Assembly: GCF_001580365.1 (NCBI RefSeq)
Contig: NZ_CP014480.1
Span: 1,923,008 to 1,987,007 of the forward strand
DNA length: 64,000 bases
Direction: 5' to 3'
From: Kocuria turfanensis
Lineage (GTDB): Bacteria > Actinomycetota > Actinomycetes > Actinomycetales > Micrococcaceae
A model generated the notes under the pieces. The model saw only the letters and a list, made by a program, of their open reading frames with translations. It was not told the DNA's origin and searched no databases. The position numbers and the translations under genes are program-made. This document shows, one piece after another, positions 1 to 8,117 of this stretch (positions within the stretch are counted from its first letter, which is position 1; each line of letters begins with the position of its first letter).

Positions 1-1
1 C

Positions 2-377
2 GAGGTCACCTGGTTCGGCACCGGCATCGACATCCACCACATGGGGGGGCTTCTTCGGCCGGGTGCCCGCCGGGGCGACCGCCTTCCCCAACCGGTCGTC
101 GCGGTACTGGCTCAACGTCTACGGCTACTGGCAGGACCCGGCCGAGGACGCCCGCCTGACCGCCTTCGCCCGGAAGGCCCACGCCGCCATGGCGCCGTTC
201 GCCGAGCTCGGCCAGTACGTGAACTTCCTCGGCGCCGAGCAGGGCCCCGTCACCCCCGAGGCGGCCCGGCAGGCCTACGGGGAGCGGACGCACCAGCGGC
301 TCGTGGAGCTGAAGAACCGCTACGACCCGGGCAACATCTTCCGGCTCAACCACAACATCGTGCCGAGCGCCGCCTGA
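2..377 (+). CDS. FAD-linked oxidase, C-terminal (BBE) fragment, apparently frameshifted
   Basis: This is the 3' end of a flavoprotein oxidase of the berberine-bridge/FAD-linked oxidase type; the gene begins left of the window. The C-terminal segment shows the BBE-domain ending (YVNFLG, then YDPGNIFRLNHNI) used in covalent-FAD oxidases. The reading frame that gives the expected upstream residues (EVTWFGTGIDIHHMGG, from base 2) is not the frame of the C-terminal part (FGRVPAGATAFPNR). The two join if one G is removed from the run of seven G at 43-49. So the gene is either a +1 frameshift pseudogene, a slippage site, or carries a sequencing error. Substrate is unknown. Confidence 0.7.
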   Translation, partial: RSPGSAPASTSTTWGGFFGRVPAGATAFPNRSSRYWLNVYGYWQDPAEDARLTAFARKAHAAMAPFAELGQYVNFLGAEQGPVTPEAARQAYGERTHQRLVELKNRYDPGNIFRLNHNIVPSAA

Positions 378-422
378 CGGGCCCGTGCGGGGACGCCACC
401 GCGGATCGCGCGAGCGCACCCA

Positions 423-456
423 CAGCGCCGGACCGCAGCGCCGGACCGCAGCGCCG
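423..456. repeat. short tandem repeat, 13-bp unit, about 2.6 copies
   Basis: The unit CAGCGCCGGACCG occurs at 423-435 and 436-448 and partly at 449-456, between the convergent ends of the oxidase and azlD. No gene is visible in the 378-482 gap. Confidence 0.7.
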
Positions 457-482
457 AGCGGACGCAAGCACGGAGACGCGGC

Positions 483-794
483 TCAGGCGGCCCCGAGCAG
501 CCGCAGCACGGCCGCGGCGGCCGCGCCCAGGACGACGACCAGCAGGAACGGCGCCCGCAGCATCAGGGCGACCCCCGCCACCAGCAGGGCCCCGAGCCGG
601 GCGTCGAGCACCAGCGCCTGACCGGAGCCGAAGGCGTTCATCACCACGAGGGCGGCGAGCAGGCCCACCGTGACGGTGCCCGCCATCCGGCCCACCCGGG
701 GGTCGTCCAGCACCCGGTCCGGCACGAGGTAGCCCACGAGCTTCAGCCCGTAGGCCAGCGCGCACGCCGCGAGGACCCAGAACCACATGCTCAT
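483..794 (-). CDS. azlD: AzlD-family branched-chain amino acid export subunit
   Basis: A 103-residue hydrophobic protein with about four membrane segments, the usual size of AzlD, the small partner of the AzlC exporter of branched-chain amino acids and analogues (LIV-E family). The start ATG at 794 overlaps the azlC stop as ATGA, so the two are translationally coupled. Longer readings of this frame run upstream inside azlC and are not supported. The gene is the last of a minus-strand run GH15-azlC-azlD. Family assignment rests on size, topology and the azlC neighbour; the substrate is inferred. Confidence 0.85.
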   Translation of the reverse strand: MSMWFWVLAACALAYGLKLVGYLVPDRVLDDPRVGRMAGTVTVGLLAALVVMNAFGSGQALVLDARLGALLVAGVALMLRAPFLLVVVLGAAAAAVLRLLGAA

Positions 795-1519
795 GCCCCG
801 GCCTCCGTCCGGCCGGGCGCGGCCCCTGCCGCGTCGGCCCCCCGGCGGCGGGAACGGCCGAGGAGCGCGGCGACCACCGCGGCCACCAGGATCGGCAGCC
901 CCGGCGGCAGCACCGGGATGGTCAGCGCCGTGACGAGGGCGCACACCACCGCGACGGCCACGGGCTCCCGGGCGCTGAGCCGGGGCCACAGCAGTCCGAG
1001 GAACGCCGCCACGGCGGCGCCGTCCAGGCCCCAGCGCGCGGGATCGCCGAGGGCGTTGCCGAGCAGCGCGCCGACCACGGTGAACAGGTTCCAGAGCAGC
1101 CACACCCCGACCCCCGCGGTCCAGAACCCCCGTCTCTCCTCGAGGGGGTGGGTCTGGGAGGACGCTGCCGCGTTGGACTCGTCGATGGTCACGTGCGCGG
1201 CGAGCAGCCGGAGCCCGCCGCGGGGGCGGACCAGGGCGTTCATGCTCATGCCGTAGACGGCGTTGCGCACCCCGAGCAGGGTCGCGGCGCCCAGCGCCGA
1301 GGCCCCGGCCCCGCCGCCCGCGACCACCCCGATGAAGGCGAACTGGGACCCGCCCGTGAACATGAGCGCGGACAGGGCCACCGTCTGCCAGAAGCTCAGG
1401 CCCGCCGCCACGGACAGCGCGCCGAAGGAGATCCCGTACAGCCCGGTGGCCACGGACAGGGACAGCCCGATCCGCACCGCCGGCGAGCTCCGCCAGTCGA
1501 CGGGGACGGCGTGGCTCAC
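791..1519 (-). CDS. azlC: AzlC-family branched-chain amino acid permease
   Basis: A 242-residue integral membrane protein typical of AzlC/YgaZ, the large subunit of the LIV-E branched-chain amino acid exporter. The N-terminal part carries the characteristic stretch GISFGALSVAAGLSFWQTV followed by MFTGGSQFAFIGV, and a central VRNAVYGMSMN motif. The GTG start at 1519 overlaps the stop of the upstream glycoside hydrolase gene as GTGA, and the stop overlaps azlD. Expression therefore probably depends on the GH15 promoter. No Lrp-type regulator is adjacent. Confidence 0.9.
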   Translation of the reverse strand: MSHAVPVDWRSSPAVRIGLSLSVATGLYGISFGALSVAAGLSFWQTVALSALMFTGGSQFAFIGVVAGGGAGASALGAATLLGVRNAVYGMSMNALVRPRGGLRLLAAHVTIDESNAAASSQTHPLEERRGFWTAGVGVWLLWNLFTVVGALLGNALGDPARWGLDGAAVAAFLGLLWPRLSAREPVAVAVVCALVTALTIPVLPPGLPILVAAVVAALLGRSRRRGADAAGAAPGRTEAGA

Positions 1520-3516
1520 GGGGTGACCCCCGTGGCCTCCCGGGGCTCCGGCGCGCCCCGGCGTCCCTGCGCGGCGTCGAGGGCGTCCATCGCCTGGACG
1601 AGGGCCAGGTGGGTGAAGGTCTGGGGGAAGTTGCCGGTCATCCGCCGCCGGTCGGGCGACCACTCGGTGGACAGCAGGCCGAGGTCGTTGGCGCGGGAGA
1701 GGACCAGGTCCACGAGCTTGCGGGCGCTGTCGGTGCGCCCGGAGCGGGCGTACTGGGCGGCCAGCCACAGGGACGCGCCGAGGTGCGGGTTGTCCTGGCC
1801 CGAGAACCCGTCCACGCCGATCACCCCGGCGTAGGCGTCGGGGTCCTCGGGGTCCACGGGTCCCAGGACGTTGCGGTAGCGGTGGATCAGCCCGCACGGG
1901 TGCCGCAGCTCCTCCTCGATCCGCCGCACGGTCCCCAGCATCCGCTCGTCGTCGTGGGCCACGAAGCCCACCTGCGGCAGCTGGAGCAGGGAGGCGTCCA
2001 CGGTCTTGGACCCGTAGTACTGCACGAAGGAGCCGACCTCGGGGTCGTAGCCGCTCGTCCAGATCTCCTCCGCCAGGGCGTCCCGCAGCTGCTCCCACAC
2101 CGGCGCGTCCCCGGGCAGCCCGTGCAGGCGCACGGCGTCCACCCCGGACTGCAGGGCCGCCCACATGAGCACCCGGGAGTGCGTGTAGTACTGCCGCTCG
2201 CCGCGCATCTCCCACAGGCCCTGGTCCTTGACCTCGTAGTTCTCCACCACCGAGCGCAGCATCGCCTGCTGGAGCGGCCAGGAGAGGTGGTCCTCCGCCG
2301 CCCCGCGCCGGCGCAGCTTCTCGAACACGACCATGACGTGGCCCACGGCGTCGGTCTGGTGCTGGCCCGCCGCGCCGTTGCCCTCGCGGACCGGGCGGGA
2401 GCGCTCGTAGCCGGGCAGGTCCAGCTGGTGCTCGCGGCCGCGGCGCTCCCCGGCGACGCCGTAGATGTTCTGCAGGTCGTGGGGGTCCCCCGCCACGGCC
2501 CGCAGCAGCCAGTTGCGCAGCTGCACGGCCTCCCGGTCGTGGTCGTGGTCGAGCATGACCTCCAGGGCCATCGCCGCGTCCCGCAGCCAGGAGAAGCGGT
2601 GGTCCCAGTTGCGCTCGCCGCCCACCACGTCCGGCAGCGAGGTGGTGGGCGCGGCCACCAGACCGCCCGTCTCCTGGTGCATCAGGGCCCGCACCACGAG
2701 CAGCGAGCGCCGGACCACGTCCGAGCGCCGGGCCACGGCGTGGCCGCGGACCGGGACGATGTGCACCGGCTCGTCCTGCTCGGCGGCCGGCGGGGTGTAG
2801 AGCCCGGACCAGTCCTGCCACAGCTCCACGGTGCGGGTGAGCTGCTCGTTGACGTCCACCGGCGCCGGCGGTGTGCGGTGGGACGGGAAGTGGGTCAGGA
2901 CGAAGTCCCGGGCCTGGCCGGCGGAGACCGTGAAGGTCCCGCGGTGGCGGCGCTCGTCGTCGTCTGAGGACTCGGGCAGGGGCTCGCCGCGCAGCACGAG
3001 CGCGTCCGGCCCGGCCATGGCCACGAGCATGGGCGGGGCGGGGTCCCCGCCCTCGGGGTCCTCCTCCCCCTCGAAGCGGCTGACCCAGGGCACCACGGCG
3101 CCGTAGCCGAAGCGGACCCGCAGCTCCTGGTACATCTCGACCTCCCCGGTGAGGCCCTCCACGCGGCGGATCACGTCCGTGCGGGAGGTCAGCGGGAGGA
3201 AGTCGGTGACGCGCACGGAGCCGGAGTCCGTCACCCACACGGTCTGCAGCACGAAGGTGTTCTCCACGTAGAACCGCTCCGCGACCTGGGCCCCGCTCTC
3301 CTCCTCGTCGAGGACCTCGCCGCCGGCCTCGTCGGCGACCGTGCAGGAGGGGGCGAGCAGCCAGCGCCCGTGGTCGGCCTCGCCCAGCAGGGCGCCGAAG
3401 ACCGAGGGGGAGTCGAAGCGCGGGGCGCACAGCCAGTCGACCGAGCCGGTGCGGGAGACGAGCGGACCCGTGCGCATGTTCGAGAGCAGGGCGTAGTCCT
3501 CGATCAGTGAAGCCAT
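1516..3516 (-). CDS. glycoside hydrolase family 15 protein (glucoamylase/trehalase-like)
   Basis: A 666-residue cytosolic GH15 protein. The opening IEDYALLSNMRTGPLVSRTGSVDWLC is typical of the bacterial GH15 group that includes mycobacterial trehalase and glucoamylase-like enzymes. The (alpha/alpha)6 barrel follows, with RNWDHRFSWLRDAA and a C-terminal LSTEWSPDRRRMTGNFPQTFTHL where catalytic Glu residues of the family lie. It would release glucose from alpha-linked saccharides; trehalose or maltodextrin cannot be told apart here. The ATG at 3516 has no Shine-Dalgarno. A CAATCT box lies 6 nt upstream, so the mRNA may be leaderless. It is divergent from csoR and overlaps azlC by GTGA. Confidence 0.88.
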   Translation of the reverse strand: MASLIEDYALLSNMRTGPLVSRTGSVDWLCAPRFDSPSVFGALLGEADHGRWLLAPSCTVADEAGGEVLDEEESGAQVAERFYVENTFVLQTVWVTDSGSVRVTDFLPLTSRTDVIRRVEGLTGEVEMYQELRVRFGYGAVVPWVSRFEGEEDPEGGDPAPPMLVAMAGPDALVLRGEPLPESSDDDERRHRGTFTVSAGQARDFVLTHFPSHRTPPAPVDVNEQLTRTVELWQDWSGLYTPPAAEQDEPVHIVPVRGHAVARRSDVVRRSLLVVRALMHQETGGLVAAPTTSLPDVVGGERNWDHRFSWLRDAAMALEVMLDHDHDREAVQLRNWLLRAVAGDPHDLQNIYGVAGERRGREHQLDLPGYERSRPVREGNGAAGQHQTDAVGHVMVVFEKLRRRGAAEDHLSWPLQQAMLRSVVENYEVKDQGLWEMRGERQYYTHSRVLMWAALQSGVDAVRLHGLPGDAPVWEQLRDALAEEIWTSGYDPEVGSFVQYYGSKTVDASLLQLPQVGFVAHDDERMLGTVRRIEEELRHPCGLIHRYRNVLGPVDPEDPDAYAGVIGVDGFSGQDNPHLGASLWLAAQYARSGRTDSARKLVDLVLSRANDLGLLSTEWSPDRRRMTGNFPQTFTHLALVQAMDALDAAQGRRGAPEPREATGVTP

Positions 3517-3559
3517 GCCTCAAGATTGGCACATCGCCGCGGCGCTCCCGGCCCACCCC

Positions 3560-3588
3560 TTGAAACATACCCCCGCGGGGTATACAGT
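3560..3588 (+). promoter_or_regulatory. csoR promoter with CsoR-type copper operator
   Basis: A -35 TTGAAA (3560-3565) and a -10 TACAGT (3583-3588) are 17 bp apart. Exactly between and overlapping them lies the inverted repeat ATACCCC-CGC-GGGGTAT (3567-3583). GC-rich repeats of this TACCCC/GGGGTA kind are the established CsoR operators. The placement predicts that apo-CsoR blocks RNA polymerase and Cu(I) releases it. The downstream ATG is at 3615 with the ribosome site GAGGAGG. Confidence 0.85.
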
Positions 3589-3614
3589 GGCGGCAGGACG
3601 ACCGAGGAGGACCC

Positions 3615-3929
3615 ATGACCCAGACCCTGCCGCCGCACGGGTACACCCAGGACAAGGACGCGTACCTCAAGCGACTGCGGCGCATCGAGGGCCAGGTCCG
3701 CGGCATCCACCGGATGGTCGAGGAGGACAAGTACTGCATCGACGTCCTCACCCAGATCTCCGCGATCCAGTCGGCGCTCAAGGCCGTGAGCCTCGGCCTG
3801 CTGGACGAGCACCTCAGCCACTGCGTCGTGGGCGCCGTCGAGGCCGCCCAGGAGTCCGGGGACGTCGCCAGCGTGGACGACAAGCTCCAGGAGGCGTCCG
3901 CGGCCATCGCGCGCCTGCTCAAGAGCTGA
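3615..3929 (+). CDS. csoR: copper-sensing transcriptional repressor CsoR
   Basis: A 104-residue all-helical DUF156 repressor. The Cu(I)-binding triad is visible as Cys41, His66 and Cys70, matching the C-H-C ligand set of CsoR (in YCIDVL and EHLSHC). The motif RLRRIEGQVRGIHRM is the family's DNA-binding helix. It stands first in csoR-copZ-copA and has an operator in its own promoter, so it should autoregulate and control the copper genes. Sulfur- or nickel-sensing relatives (CstR, RcnR) are less likely because of the copper neighbours and the ligand set. Confidence 0.95.
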   Translation: MTQTLPPHGYTQDKDAYLKRLRRIEGQVRGIHRMVEEDKYCIDVLTQISAIQSALKAVSLGLLDEHLSHCVVGAVEAAQESGDVASVDDKLQEASAAIARLLKS

Positions 3930-3982
3930 TCCGCCCCGCACCCCGACCCGCACTCACCGAAGAAACCCCAGAGGAGACCACC

Positions 3983-4192
3983 GTGCAGACCACCGTCAAC
4001 GTGTCCGGAATGACCTGCGGGCACTGCGTCATGTCCGTCACCGAGGAGCTGACCGAGCTGGACGGCGTCGAGTCCGTCGACGTCGACCTGGTCGCCGGCG
4101 GCGTGTCCCCCGTCGTCGTCACCGCCTCCCGCGAGCTGACCCCCGAGGAGATCGCCGCGGCCGTCGAGGAAGCGGGGTACTCGGTTGCCTGA
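3983..4192 (+). CDS. copZ: CopZ-like copper chaperone (HMA domain)
   Basis: A 69-residue single heavy-metal-associated domain with the metal site GMTCGHC (Cys12, Cys15). It would carry Cu(I) to the CopA pump in the cytoplasm. The start is GTG at 3983, preceded by GAGGAG. The gene follows csoR by 53 bp and its end overlaps the TTG start of copA by 8 bp, so the three form one operon. Confidence 0.93.
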   Translation: MQTTVNVSGMTCGHCVMSVTEELTELDGVESVDVDLVAGGVSPVVVTASRELTPEEIAAAVEEAGYSVA

Positions 4193-6497
4193 GACCCGCA
4201 CGCGCGCGGCGGTGCCCGGCCGGGTGGCCGGGCCCCTGCGCACCCTCGAGCTGGAGATCACCGGCATGACGTGCTCCTCGTGCGTGAGCCGGGTCGAGAA
4301 GAAGCTCGGCAAGCTCGACGGCGTGGACGCCTCCGTGAACCTCGCCCTGGAGACCGCCACGGTCCACGTCCCGGAGGGCGTGAGCGACGAGCAGATCCTC
4401 GGCACGGTCGAGAACGCCGGCTACGGGGCCGTCATCAGGACGGCGCCCCGCCGTGGGCCCGACGACGACGGGAGCGGCGGAGGGTCCGTCTCGGCGATGG
4501 AGCGGGTGTCCGGCCGGGAGGCCTCCTCGCTGCGCTCCCCCGAGTCCCTGCGCCGGCGCCTGGTCGTGGCCGGCGCCCTCTCCCTGCCGGTGGTCGTGAT
4601 CTCGATGCTGCCCGGCTTCCAGTTCCCGCACTGGGGCTGGGTGGCCGCGCTGCTGAGCCTGCCGGTCGTGACCTGGGCCGCCTGGCCGTTCCACCGCTCG
4701 GCCGCCGTCAACGCCCGGCACCTCACCTCCACCATGGACACCCTCGTCTCCCTGGGCGTGTCCGCCGCGTACCTGTTCTCGCTGTGGAACCTGCTGCGCG
4801 ACCCGGCCATGACGGCCGGGGCGATGCTCGGCCACACCATGGACATGAGCGGGCACCAGCTGTACTTCGAGACCGGCGCCCTCGTGACCGCCTTCCTGCT
4901 GCTGGGCCGCTACCTGGAGGCCCGGGCGAAGGCCCGCTCCGGGGAGGCGCTGCGCGCGCTGCTCGAGCTGGGCGCCAAGGACGCCGTCGTCCTGCGGGAC
5001 GGGGTCGAGACGAGCGTGCCGGCCGAGCAGCTGCAGCCCGGGGACCGGATCGTGGTGCGCCCCGGGGAGAAGATCGCCACCGACGGCGTGGTCGTCGAGG
5101 GCCGCTCGGCCGTGGACACCTCCCTGCTCACCGGCGAGTCCCTGCCGGTCGAGGTGGGCGCCGGCGACGCCGTGACCGGGGCGACGATCAACACGAACGG
5201 CCGGCTGCTGGTCGAGGCGACCCGCGTGGGCGCCGACACGACCCTGGCCCAGATGGGCCGCGCGGTCGCCCGGGCGCAGACGAGCAAGGCGCCCGTGGCG
5301 CGGCTCGCCGACCGGATCTCCGGGGTCTTCGTCCCGGTCGTGCTCGTGCTCGCCCTGCTCACGCTGGTGGGCTGGCTGGTGCTCACCGGCGACGTCGACG
5401 CCGCGTTCGTGGCGGCGGTCTCCGTCCTCGTCATCGCCTGCCCGTGCGCCCTCGGCCTGGCCACGCCCACGGCCCTGCTCACCGGCACCGGCCGCGGCGC
5501 GCAGCTGGGGATCCTCATCAAGGGCGCCGAGGTGCTCGAGGACACCCGCACCGTGGACACCGTGGTGCTGGACAAGACCGGCACCGTGACCAGCGGCCGG
5601 CTCTCCGTGGCCGCGGTGACCCCCGTGGGCGCCTACTCCCGGGACCAGGTGCTGGACCTCGCCGCCTCGGTGGAGCAGCACTCCGAGCACCCGATCGCCC
5701 GGGCCGTGGCCGAGGCCACCCCGCACCGGTTCCCGCTCTCCGGCTTCGTCTCCGCCCCCGGGGGCGGCGTCCGCGCGCACGTGGCGGACGGGATGCACTC
5801 CCGCTCGGTGGTGGTCGGGCGCACCACCTGGCTCGCCGAGAACGGCGTGCGCCTCGACGCCGCCCAGCTGGACGCGCTGCGGCGCGCCCAGGAGGGCGGG
5901 TTCACCACGATCCTCGTGGCCGTCGACGGGGCCCTCGCCGGGTTCGTGGACCTGCGCGACACCGTGAAGGACGACGCCCGGGAGGCGATCGCGCGGCTCC
6001 AGGGCCTGGGGCTGCGTCCCCTGCTCCTGACCGGCGACAACGAGCCGGTGGCCCGCGCGGTCGCGGCCGAGGCCGGCATCCCCGCCGGGGACGTCGTGGC
6101 CGACGTCAGCCCGGAGGGCAAGGTCGCGGTGGTCCGCGACCTGCAGGACGACGGGCGCGTGGTCGCCATGGTGGGCGACGGCGTCAACGACGCCGCCGCG
6201 CTGGCCCAGGCCGACCTCGGGATCGCGATGGGCTCGGGCACGGACGCGGCCATCGAGGCCGCGGACATCACCATCGTGCGCAGCGACGTGGGATCGGTGC
6301 CCACGGCCATCGCGCTGTCCCGACGGACCCTGTCGATCATCAAGTCCAACCTGTTCTGGGCCTTCGCCTACAACACGGTGGCCATCCCGGTGGCGGCCGC
6401 CGGGCTGCTCAACCCGGTGATCGCGGGCGCCGCCATGGCCTTCAGCTCCGTGTTCGTGGTGCTGAACTCCCTGCGGCTGCGCGGCTTCGGCCGCTGA
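4185..6497 (+). CDS. copA: Cu(+)-exporting P1B-type ATPase CopA
   Basis: A 770-residue P1B-1 ATPase. In order: one N-terminal HMA domain with GMTCSSC (Cys30, Cys33); membrane helices; actuator loop with TGES; the transmembrane copper motif CPC (Cys419-Pro-Cys421); the phosphorylation site DKTGT (Asp463); and the hinge [10 protein letters not shown] near residue 664. It pumps Cu(I) out of the cytoplasm with ATP. The TTG start at 4185 lies inside the end of copZ and is the only start that keeps the HMA domain with little extra sequence. The gene ends just before a strong hairpin at 6522-6557. Confidence 0.96.
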   Translation: MPETRTRAAVPGRVAGPLRTLELEITGMTCSSCVSRVEKKLGKLDGVDASVNLALETATVHVPEGVSDEQILGTVENAGYGAVIRTAPRRGPDDDGSGGGSVSAMERVSGREASSLRSPESLRRRLVVAGALSLPVVVISMLPGFQFPHWGWVAALLSLPVVTWAAWPFHRSAAVNARHLTSTMDTLVSLGVSAAYLFSLWNLLRDPAMTAGAMLGHTMDMSGHQLYFETGALVTAFLLLGRYLEARAKARSGEALRALLELGAKDAVVLRDGVETSVPAEQLQPGDRIVVRPGEKIATDGVVVEGRSAVDTSLLTGESLPVEVGAGDAVTGATINTNGRLLVEATRVGADTTLAQMGRAVARAQTSKAPVARLADRISGVFVPVVLVLALLTLVGWLVLTGDVDAAFVAAVSVLVIACPCALGLATPTALLTGTGRGAQLGILIKGAEVLEDTRTVDTVVLDKTGTVTSGRLSVAAVTPVGAYSRDQVLDLAASVEQHSEHPIARAVAEATPHRFPLSGFVSAPGGGVRAHVADGMHSRSVVVGRTTWLAENGVRLDAAQLDALRRAQEGGFTTILVAVDGALAGFVDLRDTVKDDAREAIARLQGLGLRPLLLTGDNEPVARAVAAEAGIPAGDVVADVSPEGKVAVVRDLQDDGRVVAMVGDGVNDAAALAQADLGIAMGSGTDAAIEAADITIVRSDVGSVPTAIALSRRTLSIIKSNLFWAFAYNTVAIPVAAAGLLNPVIAGAAMAFSSVFVVLNSLRLRGFGR

Positions 6498-6521
6498 CCC
6501 GGGCACCGGCCCGCACGCGCG

Positions 6522-6557
6522 GACGCCCCGGGAGGACCGTTGTCCTCCCGGGGCGTC
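6522..6557. terminator. bidirectional terminator after copA
   Basis: A perfect 16-bp stem (6522-6537 with 6542-6557) around a CGTT loop lies between the convergent ends of copA and the small gene at 6579. It has no clear U-tract, as is common in high-GC actinobacteria. Confidence 0.85.
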
Positions 6558-6578
6558 GCCGTGTGCGGAGCGCGCCCG

Positions 6579-6776
6579 TCAGGCGTCGCTGCTGCCCGGG
6601 GTGGCCACGCTCTCCTCGTCCTCCTCGAGGACCGGCAGGTCGCTCTTCTGACCCTCCTGAGGAGCGTTCGAGTAGCTGTCCTCCGGGTCGGCGTCCGGCG
6701 TGTCCGCCATCCGCTGCTCGACCTTCTTCTCGAACTCCTCGTCGCCCTCGGTGGGCGGCTCCGGCTGCTGGCTCAT
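6579..6776 (-). CDS. small acidic hypothetical protein
   Basis: A 65-residue, very acidic, Pro/Glu/Asp-rich protein (EEFEKKVEQRM near the middle, LEEDEESV near the end) with no membrane segment and probably disordered. I do not recognise a family. An AAGGACGGGA ribosome site precedes the ATG at 6776, and a TAGATT -10-like box lies at 6846-6841 on the same strand. Codon composition matches its neighbours. Confidence 0.6.
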   Translation of the reverse strand: MSQQPEPPTEGDEEFEKKVEQRMADTPDADPEDSYSNAPQEGQKSDLPVLEEDEESVATPGSSDA

Positions 6777-6893
6777 GCTGATTCCCGTCCTTGCGTCTGG
6801 AGCGGGGGCGCGGGTCGGCCCGGCTGCTCAGGTGGTGTCCAATCTACTGAGCGGGCGGACGGCGGCCAAGGACCCGAGGCCGGCCGCCGGGGC

Positions 6894-7385
6894 TCAGGGG
6901 CGGGGGGCTCCGTCGTCGCCACGGGTGCTCTCGCCCGTGCCCCCGGTCGTGTCCCCGCCCGTGTCGCCGGTCGTGTCCCGGGCCGGGTCCTCGGCGGGGC
7001 GCCGGCCGAGCAGGTCCTCGCCGCGGGTGTCGGGGTGGACGCGCTGGCCGAACTCGGCCTCGCCGGCCGGCTGCGCGGCGGCCTCGCGGCGGGCGCGCGC
7101 CTCGGCGTAGAGCTTGGCCGAGGAGCGGTTGACGCCGGTGCCCTCCCCGAGATGGGGATCGTTGGGCTTCTCGACGATCATGAGCGTGGCGCTGACCACC
7201 AGCGCCACGATGAACACGATGCCGGCCGCAGTGAAGGCCAGGTCCAGGCGCAGCTGGTTCTCGGTCCCGCCGCTGGCGAAGATCGCGACGCCGCCGAAGG
7301 CCACGGCCGCGAGCACGGCGGACAGGATCAGGGGGCCCTTGACGTCGGCCCGGAAGCCGCCTCGCGAACCCTTGCGCTGTGCCAC
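6894..7385 (-). CDS. two-helix membrane protein of unknown function
   Basis: A 163-residue protein. A basic N-terminus (MAQRKGSRGGF) is followed by two membrane helices (about residues 18-38 and 48-68) and a long hydrophilic C-terminus rich in Asp, Thr, Gly and Arg, with a low-complexity TTGDTGGDTTGGTGES stretch. Similar small membrane proteins occur next to DUF308-type proteins in Micrococcaceae, but no function is known to me. An excellent GAGGAGGA site precedes the ATG at 7385. Confidence 0.7.
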   Translation of the reverse strand: MAQRKGSRGGFRADVKGPLILSAVLAAVAFGGVAIFASGGTENQLRLDLAFTAAGIVFIVALVVSATLMIVEKPNDPHLGEGTGVNRSSAKLYAEARARREAAAQPAGEAEFGQRVHPDTRGEDLLGRRPAEDPARDTTGDTGGDTTGGTGESTRGDDGAPRP

Positions 7386-7445
7386 TCGTCCTCCTCGTGA
7401 ACCGGTGTCGTCGGCAGGTCGGGGCCTGCTGTGCGGTTGCCCAGT

Positions 7446-8036
7446 CTACGCCGTTCCGGCCGGGGCCCGTCCCCGGCGGTCCTCGTGCCGCAGGCTCAGC
7501 GCGGCGAGCAGGTGGGTGACGCCGATGACCACCGCGGCGGCGCCCACCACGCCGAAGAGGGCCTTGGCGCCGAGGTCGGCCACCAGCACGAGGCCCGTGG
7601 CCGCGAGGACCGTGACGAGCCCGGCGATGGTCCAGTCCCGGCCCAGCGGGAAGGTGGTGCGGGACGTCAGCCCGAGCGCGAGCTCGGTGAGCCCGGCGAC
7701 GCCCATGACGAGTCCGGCGTACAGCGCGAGGCCGCCGGGGCCGTCCGCGCCGAGGACCGTGAGCACCCCGCCCACGGCGTAGAGCAGGCCGTAGGACTGC
7801 GGGACCTGCCGGCTGCGGCCCAGGTCCACGTGGTCGTTGCCGTTGAGCCGCAGCTGCAGCAGGATGCTCGCCGCGCCCGTCAGCAGGAGGTAGAGGCCCA
7901 CGCCCCAGATCACCGCGCCCATCGACGGCTCCTGCCAGAAGATGGTCACGGCGGCGAAGCACAGGGCCACGAGCGCGCGCAGCAGCGTGGGCGCGAACAG
8001 GTCGCGGTGGATGCCGGTGCTCGGTTCGGGGTTCAC
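7446..8036 (-). CDS. multi-pass membrane protein (DUF308/HdeD-like)
   Basis: A 196-residue protein with about six membrane helices (ALVALCFAAVTIF, GVGLYLLLTGAASILLQL, LYAVGGVLTVLG and others), resembling the HdeD/DUF308 group of membrane proteins of unknown role. I chose the GTG at 8036, which has AAGG upstream and removes a basic, non-homologous N-terminal extension present in the longer frame. It lies upstream of the two-helix membrane protein on the same strand, 60 bp away, so they may be cotranscribed. Confidence 0.65.
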   Translation of the reverse strand: MNPEPSTGIHRDLFAPTLLRALVALCFAAVTIFWQEPSMGAVIWGVGLYLLLTGAASILLQLRLNGNDHVDLGRSRQVPQSYGLLYAVGGVLTVLGADGPGGLALYAGLVMGVAGLTELALGLTSRTTFPLGRDWTIAGLVTVLAATGLVLVADLGAKALFGVVGAAAVVIGVTHLLAALSLRHEDRRGRAPAGTA

Positions 8037-8117
8037 GGTGAGGCCTTTCGGGGACGACTCGGCGGGAGGGGCCCTGGTGCGGCGCCCCCGGGCGGGGCCC
8101 GCGGGCCACCGCACAGT

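Noticed and set aside
791..4405. A 1204-codon minus-strand open frame across azlC, the GH15 gene and the csoR-copZ region
   Set aside because: Only its azlC part (791-1519) has family motifs. The rest is Arg/Gly/Pro-rich shadow of GH15 and csoR/copZ, which have clear domains in other frames.
4119..6506. Long minus-strand frame antisense to copA
   Set aside because: Composition is His/Gly/Val/Gln-rich as expected of the antisense frame of a GC-rich gene, with no motif; copA is unmistakable on the plus strand.
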